A DNA stretch of 64,000 nucleotides from Chitinophaga sp. Ak27 (GCF_012726295.1 NZ_JABAOB010000003.1:372001-436000), one strand, 5' to 3'. Shown: positions 27,465-37,111, counted from the stretch's first letter. The notes: generated by a model not told the origin, from the sequence alone. Numbers and translations are program-made.

Positions 27465-29327
27465 TCAATCGGGCTTTTTCCCATCTAAAAATGTATTGAT
27501 AGTATTGATTTCCGGGTGATTATTTTGTGCCGGGTCCCCACTCACGGTATAGTTGGAGTAGAAATGTTCGGCAGATCCTGCACCATTGTCCAGGTTTACG
27601 TTTCTACGCAGGTAAGCAGGTACGTTTTCCAGTTCCGCGTTATTGTCCATGTTTTTCACATTGAAGCTGATGCTGCGTAATTTGGCTACTCTTTCTGCCT
27701 GCTTGCGTTTTTGTTCTTCCAGGTCTTCATATGCTTGCTGCATAGGTACTTCCGGAGGTGTTGGAGGTACGTTTACGGCGTCTTCTTCCTCTTTAAATAC
27801 CATCTTCATTTCAGGAGCAGGTACACTGCCTGGTTCCACGTAAATATGTGCTGGTCTGTTCAGGTATCCGCCGGCAGCGTTGCCTGTTTGTGGCTGGATA
27901 ACGTTCACGCCTGGCTGCTGTGTATGTGGGGGCGGCACCTGTTGAACAGGCTGTATTTGCTGTTGTTGCTGCATTTGTTGTTGCTGCATCTGCTGCATTT
28001 GCTGCAGCTGTTGCTGATGTGCTGCCTGTTGCATTTGTTGTTGTATCTGCGGGTCAGGTTGCTGTGTGGTAGTAGGTACTTGTTGTATGTTCAGCACATA
28101 GTTCTGACGGGCAGGAGCGATGGGCGCCTGTTGCTGTTGCTGCGGTTGCGGCGGTGTATAAGGAATGACAGGCTCCGGATGTGTGATTACCGGTTCCATC
28201 AGTCGTGGCGCCATCAGGTCTTGCGGTTCCTGGAACAGCAGACCTTGCGATTGTTGTTGCAGATTCATTTTCTTCTCATCGCCATCTTTACCAAGCTGCA
28301 TCACTATTTTAGGTTCTACACGTTCCTGGGTGGAGGGTGTGATTTTTTGCTGTGTAATAGGTTTTTGTTCAAAGCCGGTAGCAATAATGGTTACGCCCAG
28401 TTGTCTGTCGAGCGACTGGTCATATCCCACACCGAGGATTACATCGCAATCTTCGCCAGCCTGGCTTTGTACGTAGGCCTGGATAACATCCATTTCATCC
28501 AGTGTATGTTCGAATTCACCTTCAGAAGAAGAGATGTTGATGAGGATCCATTTAGCACCGCGTATATCGTTATCGTTCAGCAATGGAGAAGTCAGTGCAT
28601 CTTCGATAGCTCTCTGCGCACGGTTTTCGCCTTCCGCGAGGGCAGCGCCGAGGATAGCCACACCACCGTTGCGCATAACAGTACAAACGTCGGCAAAGTC
28701 GACGTTGATCTGACCGGTAGAGTTGATCACATCGGTGATACATTTGGCGGCGGTTGCCAGTACGTTATCTGCTTTTTCGAAGGCAGCCTTGAATTTCAGG
28801 TCGCCGAATTTCTGACGTAATTTATCGTTGGAGATAATCAGCAGGGTATCTACATATTCTTTCAGACGTTGTACGCCTTCGTCGGCTTGCAACATTCTTT
28901 TCTTTCCTTCGTAGGAGAAAGGAGTGGTAACGATACCAACGGTCAGGATACCCAGTTCCTTACATATACGTGCGATGATAGGGGCGCCACCGGTACCGGT
29001 GCCACCGCCCATACCGGCAGTAATGAAGGCCATTTTGGTATTTACCTCCAGTATTTTTTTGATTTCCTCAAAGGATTCTTCTGTCGCCTGTTTTCCGATT
29101 TCAGGATTTGCACCGGCACCAAGTCCCTGGGTGAGGTGAGGTCCCAACTGAATTTTATTGGGAACGGGACTGTTAGCAATAGCTTGTGCATCGGTATTGC
29201 AAATAATGAAATTTACCCCTTCAATGCGCTGGCTATACATATGATTCACCGCGTTGCTTCCACCACCACCTATGCCGATGACTTTGATGATAGAAGATTT
29301 TTCTTTAGGAAGATCAAAATGTATCAT
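27465..29327 (-). CDS. ftsZ: Cell division protein FtsZ
   Basis: 620 residues, much longer than the common 380-450. The tubulin-like GTPase domain covers about 1-325, with GGGGSNAVNHM, the signature GGGTGTGGAP at 108-117 and the T7-loop region NVDFADV. A very long linker follows (about 330-560), including a glutamine-rich tract at 393-473. The conserved partner-binding peptide VPAYLRRNV (569-577) is not terminal: about 43 more residues follow. FtsZ forms the division ring and recruits FtsA. Last gene of the cluster, separated from ftsA by 172 bases containing inverted repeats. Confidence 0.96.
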   Translation of the reverse strand: MIHFDLPKEKSSIIKVIGIGGGGSNAVNHMYSQRIEGVNFIICNTDAQAIANSPVPNKIQLGPHLTQGLGAGANPEIGKQATEESFEEIKKILEVNTKMAFITAGMGGGTGTGGAPIIARICKELGILTVGIVTTPFSYEGKKRMLQADEGVQRLKEYVDTLLIISNDKLRQKFGDLKFKAAFEKADNVLATAAKCITDVINSTGQINVDFADVCTVMRNGGVAILGAALAEGENRAQRAIEDALTSPLLNDNDIRGAKWILINISSSEGEFEHTLDEMDVIQAYVQSQAGEDCDVILGVGYDQSLDRQLGVTIIATGFEQKPITQQKITPSTQERVEPKIVMQLGKDGDEKKMNLQQQSQGLLFQEPQDLMAPRLMEPVITHPEPVIPYTPPQPQQQQQAPIAPARQNYVLNIQQVPTTTQQPDPQIQQQMQQAAHQQQLQQMQQMQQQQMQQQQQIQPVQQVPPPHTQQPGVNVIQPQTGNAAGGYLNRPAHIYVEPGSVPAPEMKMVFKEEEDAVNVPPTPPEVPMQQAYEDLEEQKRKQAERVAKLRSISFNVKNMDNNAELENVPAYLRRNVNLDNGAGSAEHFYSNYTVSGDPAQNNHPEINTINTFLDGKKPD

Positions 29328-29354
29328 GACTCTATACTTTTATGGGTTAGTACG

Positions 29355-29453
29355 ATTAATTAATAATGAACTATTAAGAATTAAGTGCGTGTATGCTATT
29401 ATGTTACTATGGTTCATTTGTCCTGTCATTATTAATTATCGTTCTTAATTCTT
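29355..29453. repeat. Interleaved inverted repeats between ftsA and ftsZ
   Basis: Two inverted pairs are interleaved, not nested. ATTAATTAATAATGA (29355-29369) is complementary, with one end mismatch, to TCATTATTAATTAT (29426-29439). AAGAATTAAG (29376-29385) is complementary to CTTAATTCTT (29444-29453). The region is strongly AT-rich. It could fold in alternative ways or hold a secondary ftsZ promoter. Confidence 0.5.
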
Positions 29454-29499
29454 ATTATAATAAACGTTTGCTGGTTACAACAATTGCGCCATATAGCGA

Positions 29500-30903
29500 T
29501 TAAAGTTTAGCATCTTCTTCTTCTGTAAACATGTCAATGATTTTTGTTTTCATTTTGTCTAAGAAGTTTTTCAGGGATGCGTTTCTTTCTTTTGCTTTAC
29601 GGTCTTGTATTTCCTGGCTGCTGGGGGCCGTTTCTTCTATCCAGTCTTCAGGCTGTGCAACTGATTGGGCAGCCTGTTCTTTTGCCAGATAGCTGGTATT
29701 AATTTTTACATAGTTTTCTTCCAGCGCTTTACGATCATTTTCAAAATCATTATATCCTTTTAAAATCAAGCCTACGCAGGTAGCGTACATAGGTTTAGTT
29801 AATTCATCTATGTGGCCGCTTGCCAGGTGCTCGTTGGGGAAACCAATGCGGGCGCTTGCGCCGGTAGTATATTCAGTTAACTGTATCAGGTGTTTCAGCT
29901 GGGATCCGCCACCGGTGAGGATAATGCCGCCATTCAGCATTTTATTATCCATACCGATTTGTTTGAGATGGTATACTACGAAATCGAGTATTTCACTCAT
30001 ACGGGCCTGGATGATATGGGCCAGGTTCTTTACTGAAATTTCTTTGGGGCTTTGACCTCTTAAGCCTGGAATGGTGATATAGGCATTGCTTTTGGCTTCA
30101 TCTGCCAGCGCATAACCAAACTGCACTTTCATCTGCTCTGCCTGGGTTTTTAATACGCCCAATCCGTTTTTGATGTCATTGGTAATGTTTTCTCCACCGT
30201 AGGGGATTACTGCAGTATGTTTGAGAATACCTTCGTAAAACACGGCCAGATCGGTAGTTCCACCACCAATGTCAACAATGGCTACACCTGCTTCAAAGTC
30301 CATATCGCACATAACAGCGGCAGCAGAAGCCAGTGGCTGAAGTACCAGGTCGCGGATTTTGAGACCGGATTTTTCTACGCTACGGTTAATGTTACGGATG
30401 GCATTTTTATCGCCGGTGATGATGTGGAAGTTAGCGCCCACCTTTACCCCAGACATACCAATGGGATAAGTGATGTTTTGCAGGCTGTCTACAATATATT
30501 GCTGCGGGATCACATCGATAATCTGATCACTCGCGGGAATAACTGTTTTATACTGATCATTAATCAGTTGATCAATATCTTTCTGGGATATTTCCGCATC
30601 AGTGTCATTGCGTACAATATCCCCGCGGGTTTGCAAACTTTTTATATGATGACCAGCTATGCCAACGTACACCTCATTAATTTCCAGGTTGGGGTTGGAT
30701 GCATAACAATTTTCGAGTGCTTGCCTGATAGCTTTGATCGTTTGGTCGATGTTCAGCACCATACCGTGCTGTACACCAAATGATGTAGCTTTTCCGAATC
30801 CCAGGATTTCCAGTTTCCCGTATTCATTCTTCCGTCCTGCAATGGCAGCAATCTTCGTAGTACCTATGTCGAGTCCTACAATGATGGGAGCTTCCTGATT
30901 CAT
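29500..30903 (-). CDS. ftsA: Cell division protein FtsA
   Basis: 467 residues, actin-like ATPase that tethers FtsZ to the membrane. Phosphate 1 motif VGLDIGTTKIAAIAG at residues 9-23, the 1C-type subdomain region (about 85-170), phosphate 2 VAIVDIGGGTTDLAVF and adenosine motif NGGIILTGGGSQL are intact. The C-terminus (DKMKTKIIDMF) looks like the amphipathic membrane-targeting helix, followed by a short acidic tail. The start codon overlaps the ftsQ stop by 4 bases (ATGA), indicating translational coupling. Confidence 0.96.
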   Translation of the reverse strand: MNQEAPIIVGLDIGTTKIAAIAGRKNEYGKLEILGFGKATSFGVQHGMVLNIDQTIKAIRQALENCYASNPNLEINEVYVGIAGHHIKSLQTRGDIVRNDTDAEISQKDIDQLINDQYKTVIPASDQIIDVIPQQYIVDSLQNITYPIGMSGVKVGANFHIITGDKNAIRNINRSVEKSGLKIRDLVLQPLASAAAVMCDMDFEAGVAIVDIGGGTTDLAVFYEGILKHTAVIPYGGENITNDIKNGLGVLKTQAEQMKVQFGYALADEAKSNAYITIPGLRGQSPKEISVKNLAHIIQARMSEILDFVVYHLKQIGMDNKMLNGGIILTGGGSQLKHLIQLTEYTTGASARIGFPNEHLASGHIDELTKPMYATCVGLILKGYNDFENDRKALEENYVKINTSYLAKEQAAQSVAQPEDWIEETAPSSQEIQDRKAKERNASLKNFLDKMKTKIIDMFTEEEDAKL

Positions 30904-32000
30904 GGCGTTTTTTGTTTTTTTGATGTGTTAACAGATTTATTCCCTGGCTTATACACTGCTTTGGGTTGTTGTTTGGCGGGCGCAGGGGCTGCTTTTGCTT
31001 TCTTCACTACTTTCTCATGCTGCGTTTTCGCCTTTTCTTTTCCTTTTGCGGGATGTTCCGGTTTGGCTGCTGATTTTACAGCTTCCGGTTTGGGCGATGT
31101 TGCCACCGGATGCGCTACTGCACCGCTATCAGCATCTTCCACATCTGCAATAGGTGGTTCATCTACGGCGGGCAGTTTTATACTGTCTGCTTTGATCACC
31201 GGTTGTAACGGAACTACGCCATCTTTGCGGGTACACACTACTTCATTCTCAAATGCGATGTTAATGCGCGTATAGTTATTCCATCCTACTTTATTCAATC
31301 CTTCTTTGTAAAAAGCCAATAATTTGACAAATTTCTTTTCTATATCAGTACCGTCTCCGAATACAATGACCTGGTCGCCCAGTTTAGGTATAAATTCAAA
31401 CTTACGATCGGGAGTGATCATGAGTTGTTCTACCTGTGCCATCCAGAACGGATCATTACCGATATAATTGCCCATGTCCACAATTTGCGTGCTGAGCAGG
31501 CTATCCGCTTTCTGCAGCTTTTCTGCATCTGTGGGAAAGCCGGTGAATACGGGCACCCGGGCGGCATAACGACCGGATACCGGTATATGTTCCCCTGCTG
31601 CATCGAGGTAAAAACTGTTACCGGAAAAGGTGAATATCCTTGCTACCGGTTCGCGTTGCGTTACCTTGATATTTAGCTGTTGCCTGTTATCGAAGTAAAG
31701 CTCCGCATTTTTTACCCAGGGATCCTGATCTACCAGGGCTTCCAGTTGTGCGATATTAATTTCGCCGATCTTTTTGCCTACCGGGTTCAGGTTTTTATCT
31801 TTTGCAATCAGTGATTTGATGTCTTTGGGTTCGATGAAAAAGTTGTCATCTTTTCCTTCAAACTTTACCTGTATGCCTTTACATTTACCAGCATCTTTGT
31901 CTTGTATAGCAGCTACCAGCAATACTACAAAGCCTGTCAACGCCAGCCCCCAGAGGAAGAGTGTGCCCAGTCGTTTTAATATGGTGGTAGTTTTAGACAA
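30900..32000 (-). CDS. ftsQ: Cell division protein FtsQ with basic C-terminal extension
   Basis: 366 residues. One membrane helix near 11-32 is followed by a periplasmic POTRA domain (about 40-115) and beta domain to about 265. FtsQ links early and late division proteins in the periplasm. Residues about 296-366 form an extra Ala/Lys/Pro-rich tail (KGKEKAKTQHEKVVKKAKAA) not seen in well-known FtsQ proteins. Translation must begin at the TTG at 32000: an in-frame murC stop lies five codons upstream and no ATG precedes the membrane helix. That rare start may keep FtsQ scarce. It overlaps ftsA by 4 bases. Confidence 0.9.
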   Translation of the reverse strand: MSKTTTILKRLGTLFLWGLALTGFVVLLVAAIQDKDAGKCKGIQVKFEGKDDNFFIEPKDIKSLIAKDKNLNPVGKKIGEINIAQLEALVDQDPWVKNAELYFDNRQQLNIKVTQREPVARIFTFSGNSFYLDAAGEHIPVSGRYAARVPVFTGFPTDAEKLQKADSLLSTQIVDMGNYIGNDPFWMAQVEQLMITPDRKFEFIPKLGDQVIVFGDGTDIEKKFVKLLAFYKEGLNKVGWNNYTRINIAFENEVVCTRKDGVVPLQPVIKADSIKLPAVDEPPIADVEDADSGAVAHPVATSPKPEAVKSAAKPEHPAKGKEKAKTQHEKVVKKAKAAPAPAKQQPKAVYKPGNKSVNTSKKQKTP

Positions 32001-32012
32001 ATGTTTACTGTT

Positions 32013-33374
32013 TTATGTGGTACTGTTTTTTAGTATCCGGGCAATCGGTTCTTTTAACTGATCTATATCTCCGGCGCCGGCAGTGATTAATAGCGGGGAT
32101 GGGTGCTTTTCCACATATTCCGCTACCGACTCTTTCGGCAATATCTTTACGGGTACTGTTATTTTCGATGCAATCATTTCGCTGGTCACCCCTTCAATAG
32201 GCAGTTCACGTGCCGGGTAGATGGGAAGTAGTATTACTTCATCTGCCAGGGAAAGACTTTCAGCGAAACCATCTGCCAGGTCACGGGTACGGGTAAATAA
32301 ATGCGGTTGGAAAATAACGGTACATTTTTTACCCGGGAATAATGCTTTGGCGCTGGAAATCAATGCCCGCAGCTCTTCCGGATGGTGTGCATAATCATCG
32401 ATATACACTTGCTCCGCTGTTTTTACCACATATTCAAACCTGCGTTTGATGCCTTTGAAGCTGGCCATAGCAGCCCGGATTTTACCGGCATCTATGCCCA
32501 GCAGGTGTGCTACAGTAATGGCGGCTACTGCGTTTTCCACATTATGCATGCCTCCAATGTGCAGCGAAATATTGTCAATCATCCAATCGCTCTGCATCAC
32601 ATCAAACTCATATCCGCCATTGTGCATGCGGATATTAGCGGCGTAAGCATTGGCTACATCGTTTTGTAAACTGTACAACAACTTGTTGGTAGCGTTGAGC
32701 TCATTATTCCGATGCAGGCCGAACCTAGCAATCAGCGTGCCATTGGGCTTAATATTGTGTGTATACTGGATAAATGCATCTTCCATAGCTGCCGGAGTAC
32801 CGTAAATATCCAGGTGATCTGCATCCATGGCAGTCAATACGGCGATGTCCGGACTTAATTTCAGGAAAGAGCGGTCATACTCATCTGCTTCAATAACGGC
32901 TACCTGCTTGCTGCTACTCCAGAAATTTTTATCATAGTTTACGCTGATACCGCCCAAAAATGCATTACAACCGTAGCCGCTGTCAGTAAGCAGGTGAGCA
33001 ATCATGGTAGAAACGGTGGTTTTACCGTGGGTACCTGCTACGGTAATGGCAAACAGGGAGCGGGTAATTTCCTGCAATACATCGCTACGTTTCACTACTT
33101 CATAACCATGTTCACGAAACCATTGTAGTTCAGTATGTGCAGCCGGAATAGCCGGTGTATATACTACCAGGTTGGCCTGTTTATCCGCCAGGTTGATATC
33201 GTCTGTATAATGGATTTGCATACCTTCTGCTTCCAGTTGCCTGGTAAGCGCCGTTGCAGTACGGTCATAACCGCTTACCTGCACGCCTTTTTCGTTAAAA
33301 AAGCGGGCAATGGCGCTCATGCCAATACCACCGATACCGATGAAATAAACCCTTTGTATGTTGTTCAAATCCAT
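32013..33374 (-). CDS. murC: UDP-N-acetylmuramate--L-alanine ligase MurC
   Basis: 453 residues. N-terminal Rossmann domain VYFIGIGGIGMSAIA, ATP-binding AGTHGKTTVS at about 113-122, central ligase motifs EADEYDRSF and DDYAHHPEE, and a C-terminal domain with FQPHLFTRT. It adds L-alanine to UDP-MurNAc in the cytoplasm, the first step of the peptide stem. It sits between murG and ftsQ with short gaps of 18 and 12 bases. Confidence 0.96.
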   Translation of the reverse strand: MDLNNIQRVYFIGIGGIGMSAIARFFNEKGVQVSGYDRTATALTRQLEAEGMQIHYTDDINLADKQANLVVYTPAIPAAHTELQWFREHGYEVVKRSDVLQEITRSLFAITVAGTHGKTTVSTMIAHLLTDSGYGCNAFLGGISVNYDKNFWSSSKQVAVIEADEYDRSFLKLSPDIAVLTAMDADHLDIYGTPAAMEDAFIQYTHNIKPNGTLIARFGLHRNNELNATNKLLYSLQNDVANAYAANIRMHNGGYEFDVMQSDWMIDNISLHIGGMHNVENAVAAITVAHLLGIDAGKIRAAMASFKGIKRRFEYVVKTAEQVYIDDYAHHPEELRALISSAKALFPGKKCTVIFQPHLFTRTRDLADGFAESLSLADEVILLPIYPARELPIEGVTSEMIASKITVPVKILPKESVAEYVEKHPSPLLITAGAGDIDQLKEPIARILKNSTT

Positions 33375-33392
33375 ATATACTGCTAAATCTCT

Positions 33393-34484
33393 CTAAATAA
33401 TTTCTAATACTTGTTTCGCAATCACCATATCTGCATTAGGATTTCCCAGTTTGCCGATATTGTTTTCCAGTTGCTCCATCAGTGCTCTGTTTTGCAGTAA
33501 ACTGAATAATATACTTTCCAGTTGACTGGTTACATCGCTGTCCTTAATGATTAGCCCGGCATGTTTGTTAACCAGGTTCATGGCATTGGATGTTTGATGG
33601 TCTTCCGCTGCAAAGGGATAGGGCACGAAGATCACGGGTTTCTTCACTACACATAATTCTGCAATGGCCAATGCCCCTGCTCTTGATAGTACTACATCTG
33701 CTGCTTTATAGGCAAAGTCCATTACGTTGATGAAATCATATACTTTGATATGTGATCCATACGGTGCTGCCGCTGCTTTGGCAGTTTCATAATAAGGCTT
33801 CCCTGTTTGCCAGATGAGCTGTATATCTTTATCTGCAATGGTTTTCAGCAAAGGTTGTAATCCTTCATTAATGGATTTAGCCCCCAAGCTGCCACCTACT
33901 GCAAAGATGGTTTGTTTCAAAGGACTCAGGCCGAAATGCTGCAAGGCATCTTCCCGGGTTACGGCCGACTGGGAGATGTTGTTTCTTACCGGGTTGCCGG
34001 TGAGGACCAGTTTTTCTGCCGGGAAAAATTTATCCATACCATCGTATGCTACACAAATTTTCCTGGCTTTTTTGCCCAATATTTTGTTGGTTTTTCCGGC
34101 AAAGGAATTTTGTTCCTGGATCAGGGTGGGAATACCATCTTTCTGTGCCCTGTTGAGCATGGGGAAGCTGGCGTATCCACCCACGCCTACCACTACATCC
34201 GGCTGAAAGTTGCGGAGGATGGCTTTTGCACGGCGCAGGCTTTTCCATATTTTAAAAGGAAGTAGTATGTTTTTGAAGATATTACTGCGATTGAGCCCCG
34301 CGATTTCCAATCCTTCGATCGGATAACCTGCCTGCGGCACTTTTTCCATTTCCATTTTTCCGGCAGCACCTACAAATAAAATGTTGGTATCTGGTTGAAT
34401 TTTTTTCAACGCATTCGCGATCGCTATCGCGGGGAAGATATGTCCCCCTGTACCGCCGCCTGCTATGATCACTTTGCGTTGCAT
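33393..34484 (-). CDS. murG: Lipid II synthase MurG (UDP-GlcNAc transferase)
   Basis: 363 residues, GT28-family GT-B fold. Motifs: N-terminal GGGTGGHIFPAIAIA, VGVGGYASFP, and GGSLGAKSINE and SRAGALAIAELCV in the C-terminal nucleotide-binding half. It transfers GlcNAc onto lipid I at the inner face of the membrane to make lipid II. It lies between ftsW and murC in the cluster. Confidence 0.96.
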   Translation of the reverse strand: MQRKVIIAGGGTGGHIFPAIAIANALKKIQPDTNILFVGAAGKMEMEKVPQAGYPIEGLEIAGLNRSNIFKNILLPFKIWKSLRRAKAILRNFQPDVVVGVGGYASFPMLNRAQKDGIPTLIQEQNSFAGKTNKILGKKARKICVAYDGMDKFFPAEKLVLTGNPVRNNISQSAVTREDALQHFGLSPLKQTIFAVGGSLGAKSINEGLQPLLKTIADKDIQLIWQTGKPYYETAKAAAAPYGSHIKVYDFINVMDFAYKAADVVLSRAGALAIAELCVVKKPVIFVPYPFAAEDHQTSNAMNLVNKHAGLIIKDSDVTSQLESILFSLLQNRALMEQLENNIGKLGNPNADMVIAKQVLEII

Positions 34485-34524
34485 GTGTTTTATTACTTAC
34501 GATTGATATTGTTATAAATACGTA

Positions 34525-35721
34525 TTAAGCTACCGCAGCGTTTTCTGCATTCGCCATAACTTTTTCCAAACGTTCTTTTTCTGCCTGTTTCCCTTCCATT
34601 TCTTCCACGTTCCTGGATACACTGAGGATAATACCGATGGCCATGCTGGTAAATAAAACCGAGGATCCCCCCATACTTACCAGCGGAAGGGTAACCCCTG
34701 TAACTGGGAAAAGGTGTACGTTTACCGCCATATTGGTCAACGCCTGTATCACCAGTGTTACACTGAGTCCTACTGCCAGGAATGCACCAAAGGCATACGG
34801 ACATCTTTTATAGATCCTGATACTTCTCAACAGCAGTATCATGTAAGCTGCCAGGATCAGGAAGGCGCCAGCCATGCCATATTCTTCGATGATCGTTGCA
34901 TAGATATAGTCAGAATAGGCATGTGGTAAAAAGTTACGCTGGGTACTATTACCTGGACCTTTACCTAAAATGCCTCCACCTGCAATGGCGATGTTGGCCT
35001 GTTGTACCTGGTAAGGAGCTTCTGTATGATCGCCATGTAAGAAGTTATCGATACGTTTTTCCCATGTTTTAGTACGCATTTCCACGCCGGTTACCTTTGC
35101 TATTCCAAAAAGCAATACGATGCCTATTGCTCCTGCCGCCACCATAGAGGCGAGGAATCTTACCGGGACCCGGCCGATGAAACAGAGCAACATACAGCTG
35201 GCGCCGAGTAAGAGCGCTGTACTCATATTGGCCGGCATAATCAGTGCGCAGATGATAGCCACCGGTGTAATGATGGGCAAAAAGCCTTTCTTAAAATCAT
35301 TGATCAGGTTCTGACGCCTGGATAGCTGCCTGCTTACATACATGAAGATGGCTAGTTTTGCCACATCCGATGTTTGGAAGGTTAGGTTAATGATCGGTAA
35401 GCTGATCCATCTGCTGGCATCATTGAGGTGCCGCCCGAAGGCCAGTGTATAGATCAGCAGGGGGATGGAGATCAGGAAGCCTATCTGTGCCACGCGGGAA
35501 TAAACGGTATAATTTACCCGGTGCGCAAAATAGATGATAGCCAATCCCATCACCAATACGATCAGTTGTTTCAGCAGATAATACTCAGTGTGGCCGCCTC
35601 TTTCGCGGTAGGCGAGCGATCCGGTAGCGCTATATACGGCCAACAGGCTCACCAGCGATAGAAAAATTACTATCGTCCAGATTACCTTATCGCCTTTTGT
35701 TCTATAGAGCGCTCCTGCCAT
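34525..35721 (-). CDS. ftsW: Septal peptidoglycan polymerase FtsW
   Basis: 398 residues, about ten membrane helices, SEDS family. Recognised by the order in the cluster and segments such as GILGKGPGNSTQRNFLPHAYSDYIYATIIEEYG, seen here at about residues 248-280, and MGGSSVLFTSMAIGIILSVSRN near the end. It polymerises lipid II at the septum together with the class b penicillin-binding protein FtsI, also encoded here. Short cytoplasmic tail of about 30 residues. Confidence 0.95.
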   Translation of the reverse strand: MAGALYRTKGDKVIWTIVIFLSLVSLLAVYSATGSLAYRERGGHTEYYLLKQLIVLVMGLAIIYFAHRVNYTVYSRVAQIGFLISIPLLIYTLAFGRHLNDASRWISLPIINLTFQTSDVAKLAIFMYVSRQLSRRQNLINDFKKGFLPIITPVAIICALIMPANMSTALLLGASCMLLCFIGRVPVRFLASMVAAGAIGIVLLFGIAKVTGVEMRTKTWEKRIDNFLHGDHTEAPYQVQQANIAIAGGGILGKGPGNSTQRNFLPHAYSDYIYATIIEEYGMAGAFLILAAYMILLLRSIRIYKRCPYAFGAFLAVGLSVTLVIQALTNMAVNVHLFPVTGVTLPLVSMGGSSVLFTSMAIGIILSVSRNVEEMEGKQAEKERLEKVMANAENAAVA

Positions 35722-35737
35722 TTTTCACTTTTATATA

Positions 35738-37078
35738 TTATAATCCTTTTACCTCTTCTTTAAATTTCCGGCCTCTGTCTTCGTAATTCTTAAACAGGTC
35801 GAAGCTGGCGCAGGCGGGAGATAGTAATACGATATCTCCTTTAGCTGCCTGGTTAAAAGCTTCCCGGACGGCATCGTGCATGCTGGTAGTGTTGATCATT
35901 ACCGGTGTATCGTTAGATAACGCCGCAAAGATGGGGGTATTGTCTACGCCCATACAGATGATGGCCTTTACTTTTTCTTTCACCAGGTCACGGATGGCGT
36001 CATAATCGTTGCCTTTATCTACACCGCCCATAATGAGCACGATGGGTTTGTCAAAGCTTTCCAGTGCAAACCATACAGAGTTAACATTGGTTGCTTTGCT
36101 ATCGTTAATAAAATCTACTCCTCTCACGGTGGCTACATATTCCATGCGATGTTCGAGGCTTTCAAATGACGTGAGGCTCTCACGGATTTTTTCGTTCCTT
36201 ATATCCATGGTTCTGCCTGCAATTGCTGCTGCCATTGAATTATATAGATTATGTTTTCCCTTTAGTGACAGGTCATACATAGACATGATAACCGGATCTC
36301 CGTTGACATCAACGTGCAACTGGTCGTTGGCAATAAAGCCGCCTTCTTTCAGTGGTTTCATGATGGTAAAAGGTATTGATGCTGAATAAATGGGTTGCTG
36401 CGCTAAATGTCGCATGATCTCAGGATCGTCCATGCAGTAGATGAAGTAGTCTTCCGCTGTTTGGTTCATGGCAATTCTGAATTTGGAGGCTACGTAATTT
36501 TCCATTTTGTAGTCGTAGCGATCCAGGTGATCAGGCGTAATGTTCAACAGAATGGCCACATTGGGTTTGAAGTCCTTAATGTCATCCAGCTGGAAGCTGC
36601 TGATTTCAATCACATAATACTCCGCGGGTGCGGTTGCCACCTGCCTGGCATAGCTGATACCAATGTTACCTACCATAGCCACATCCAGTCCTGCGTTTTT
36701 AAAGATGTGGTAGGTGAGGGCTGTAGTGGTGCTCTTGCCGTTGCTACCAGTGATGGCAATAATCTTTTTACCTGTCGAGAAACGGTAGGCCAGCTCTATT
36801 TCAGAGATAACAGGTATGCCTTTCTCGCGTACCTTTTTCATCAGTTCCGATTTTTCAGGAATACCAGGACTTTTCACGATTTCATTTGCGTCCAGTATAA
36901 TATCCCAGGAATGATGTCCTTCTTCAAAAGAGATCTGGTTTACCGCCAGTTCCTGTTTATAGTTATCTTTTATAGTGCCGCCGTCAGAAACAAATACCTC
37001 ATACCCCTGCTGTTTTCCCAGCAAGGCTGCACCTATTCCGCTTTCACCAGCTCCTAATATGACGAGTTTGTACTTCAT
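35738..37078 (-). CDS. murD: UDP-N-acetylmuramoylalanine--D-glutamate ligase MurD
   Basis: 446 residues. N-terminal LVILGAGESGIGAA, ATP-binding GSNGKSTTTA at about 111-120, NITPDHLDRY, NDSKATNVNS, and the C-terminal SPACASFDLFKNYEDRG typical of MurD. It adds D-glutamate to UDP-MurNAc-L-Ala in the cytoplasm. It lies 16 bases after ftsW's start side and 33 bases from mraY. Confidence 0.96.
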   Translation of the reverse strand: MKYKLVILGAGESGIGAALLGKQQGYEVFVSDGGTIKDNYKQELAVNQISFEEGHHSWDIILDANEIVKSPGIPEKSELMKKVREKGIPVISEIELAYRFSTGKKIIAITGSNGKSTTTALTYHIFKNAGLDVAMVGNIGISYARQVATAPAEYYVIEISSFQLDDIKDFKPNVAILLNITPDHLDRYDYKMENYVASKFRIAMNQTAEDYFIYCMDDPEIMRHLAQQPIYSASIPFTIMKPLKEGGFIANDQLHVDVNGDPVIMSMYDLSLKGKHNLYNSMAAAIAGRTMDIRNEKIRESLTSFESLEHRMEYVATVRGVDFINDSKATNVNSVWFALESFDKPIVLIMGGVDKGNDYDAIRDLVKEKVKAIICMGVDNTPIFAALSNDTPVMINTTSMHDAVREAFNQAAKGDIVLLSPACASFDLFKNYEDRGRKFKEEVKGL

Positions 37079-37111
37079 TTCGTTTATACTGCGTTGTTAG
37101 TCGTTTAAAAA

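Noticed and set aside
27711-28820. Open frame of 369 codons antisense to ftsZ on the plus strand
   Set aside because: It is the opposite strand of the CAG/CAA repeats and the conserved GTPase domain; its product is Leu/Cys-rich without any family motif.
30217-30783. 188-codon open frame antisense to ftsA
   Set aside because: It lies fully inside the conserved ftsA domain and its product shows no recognisable family.
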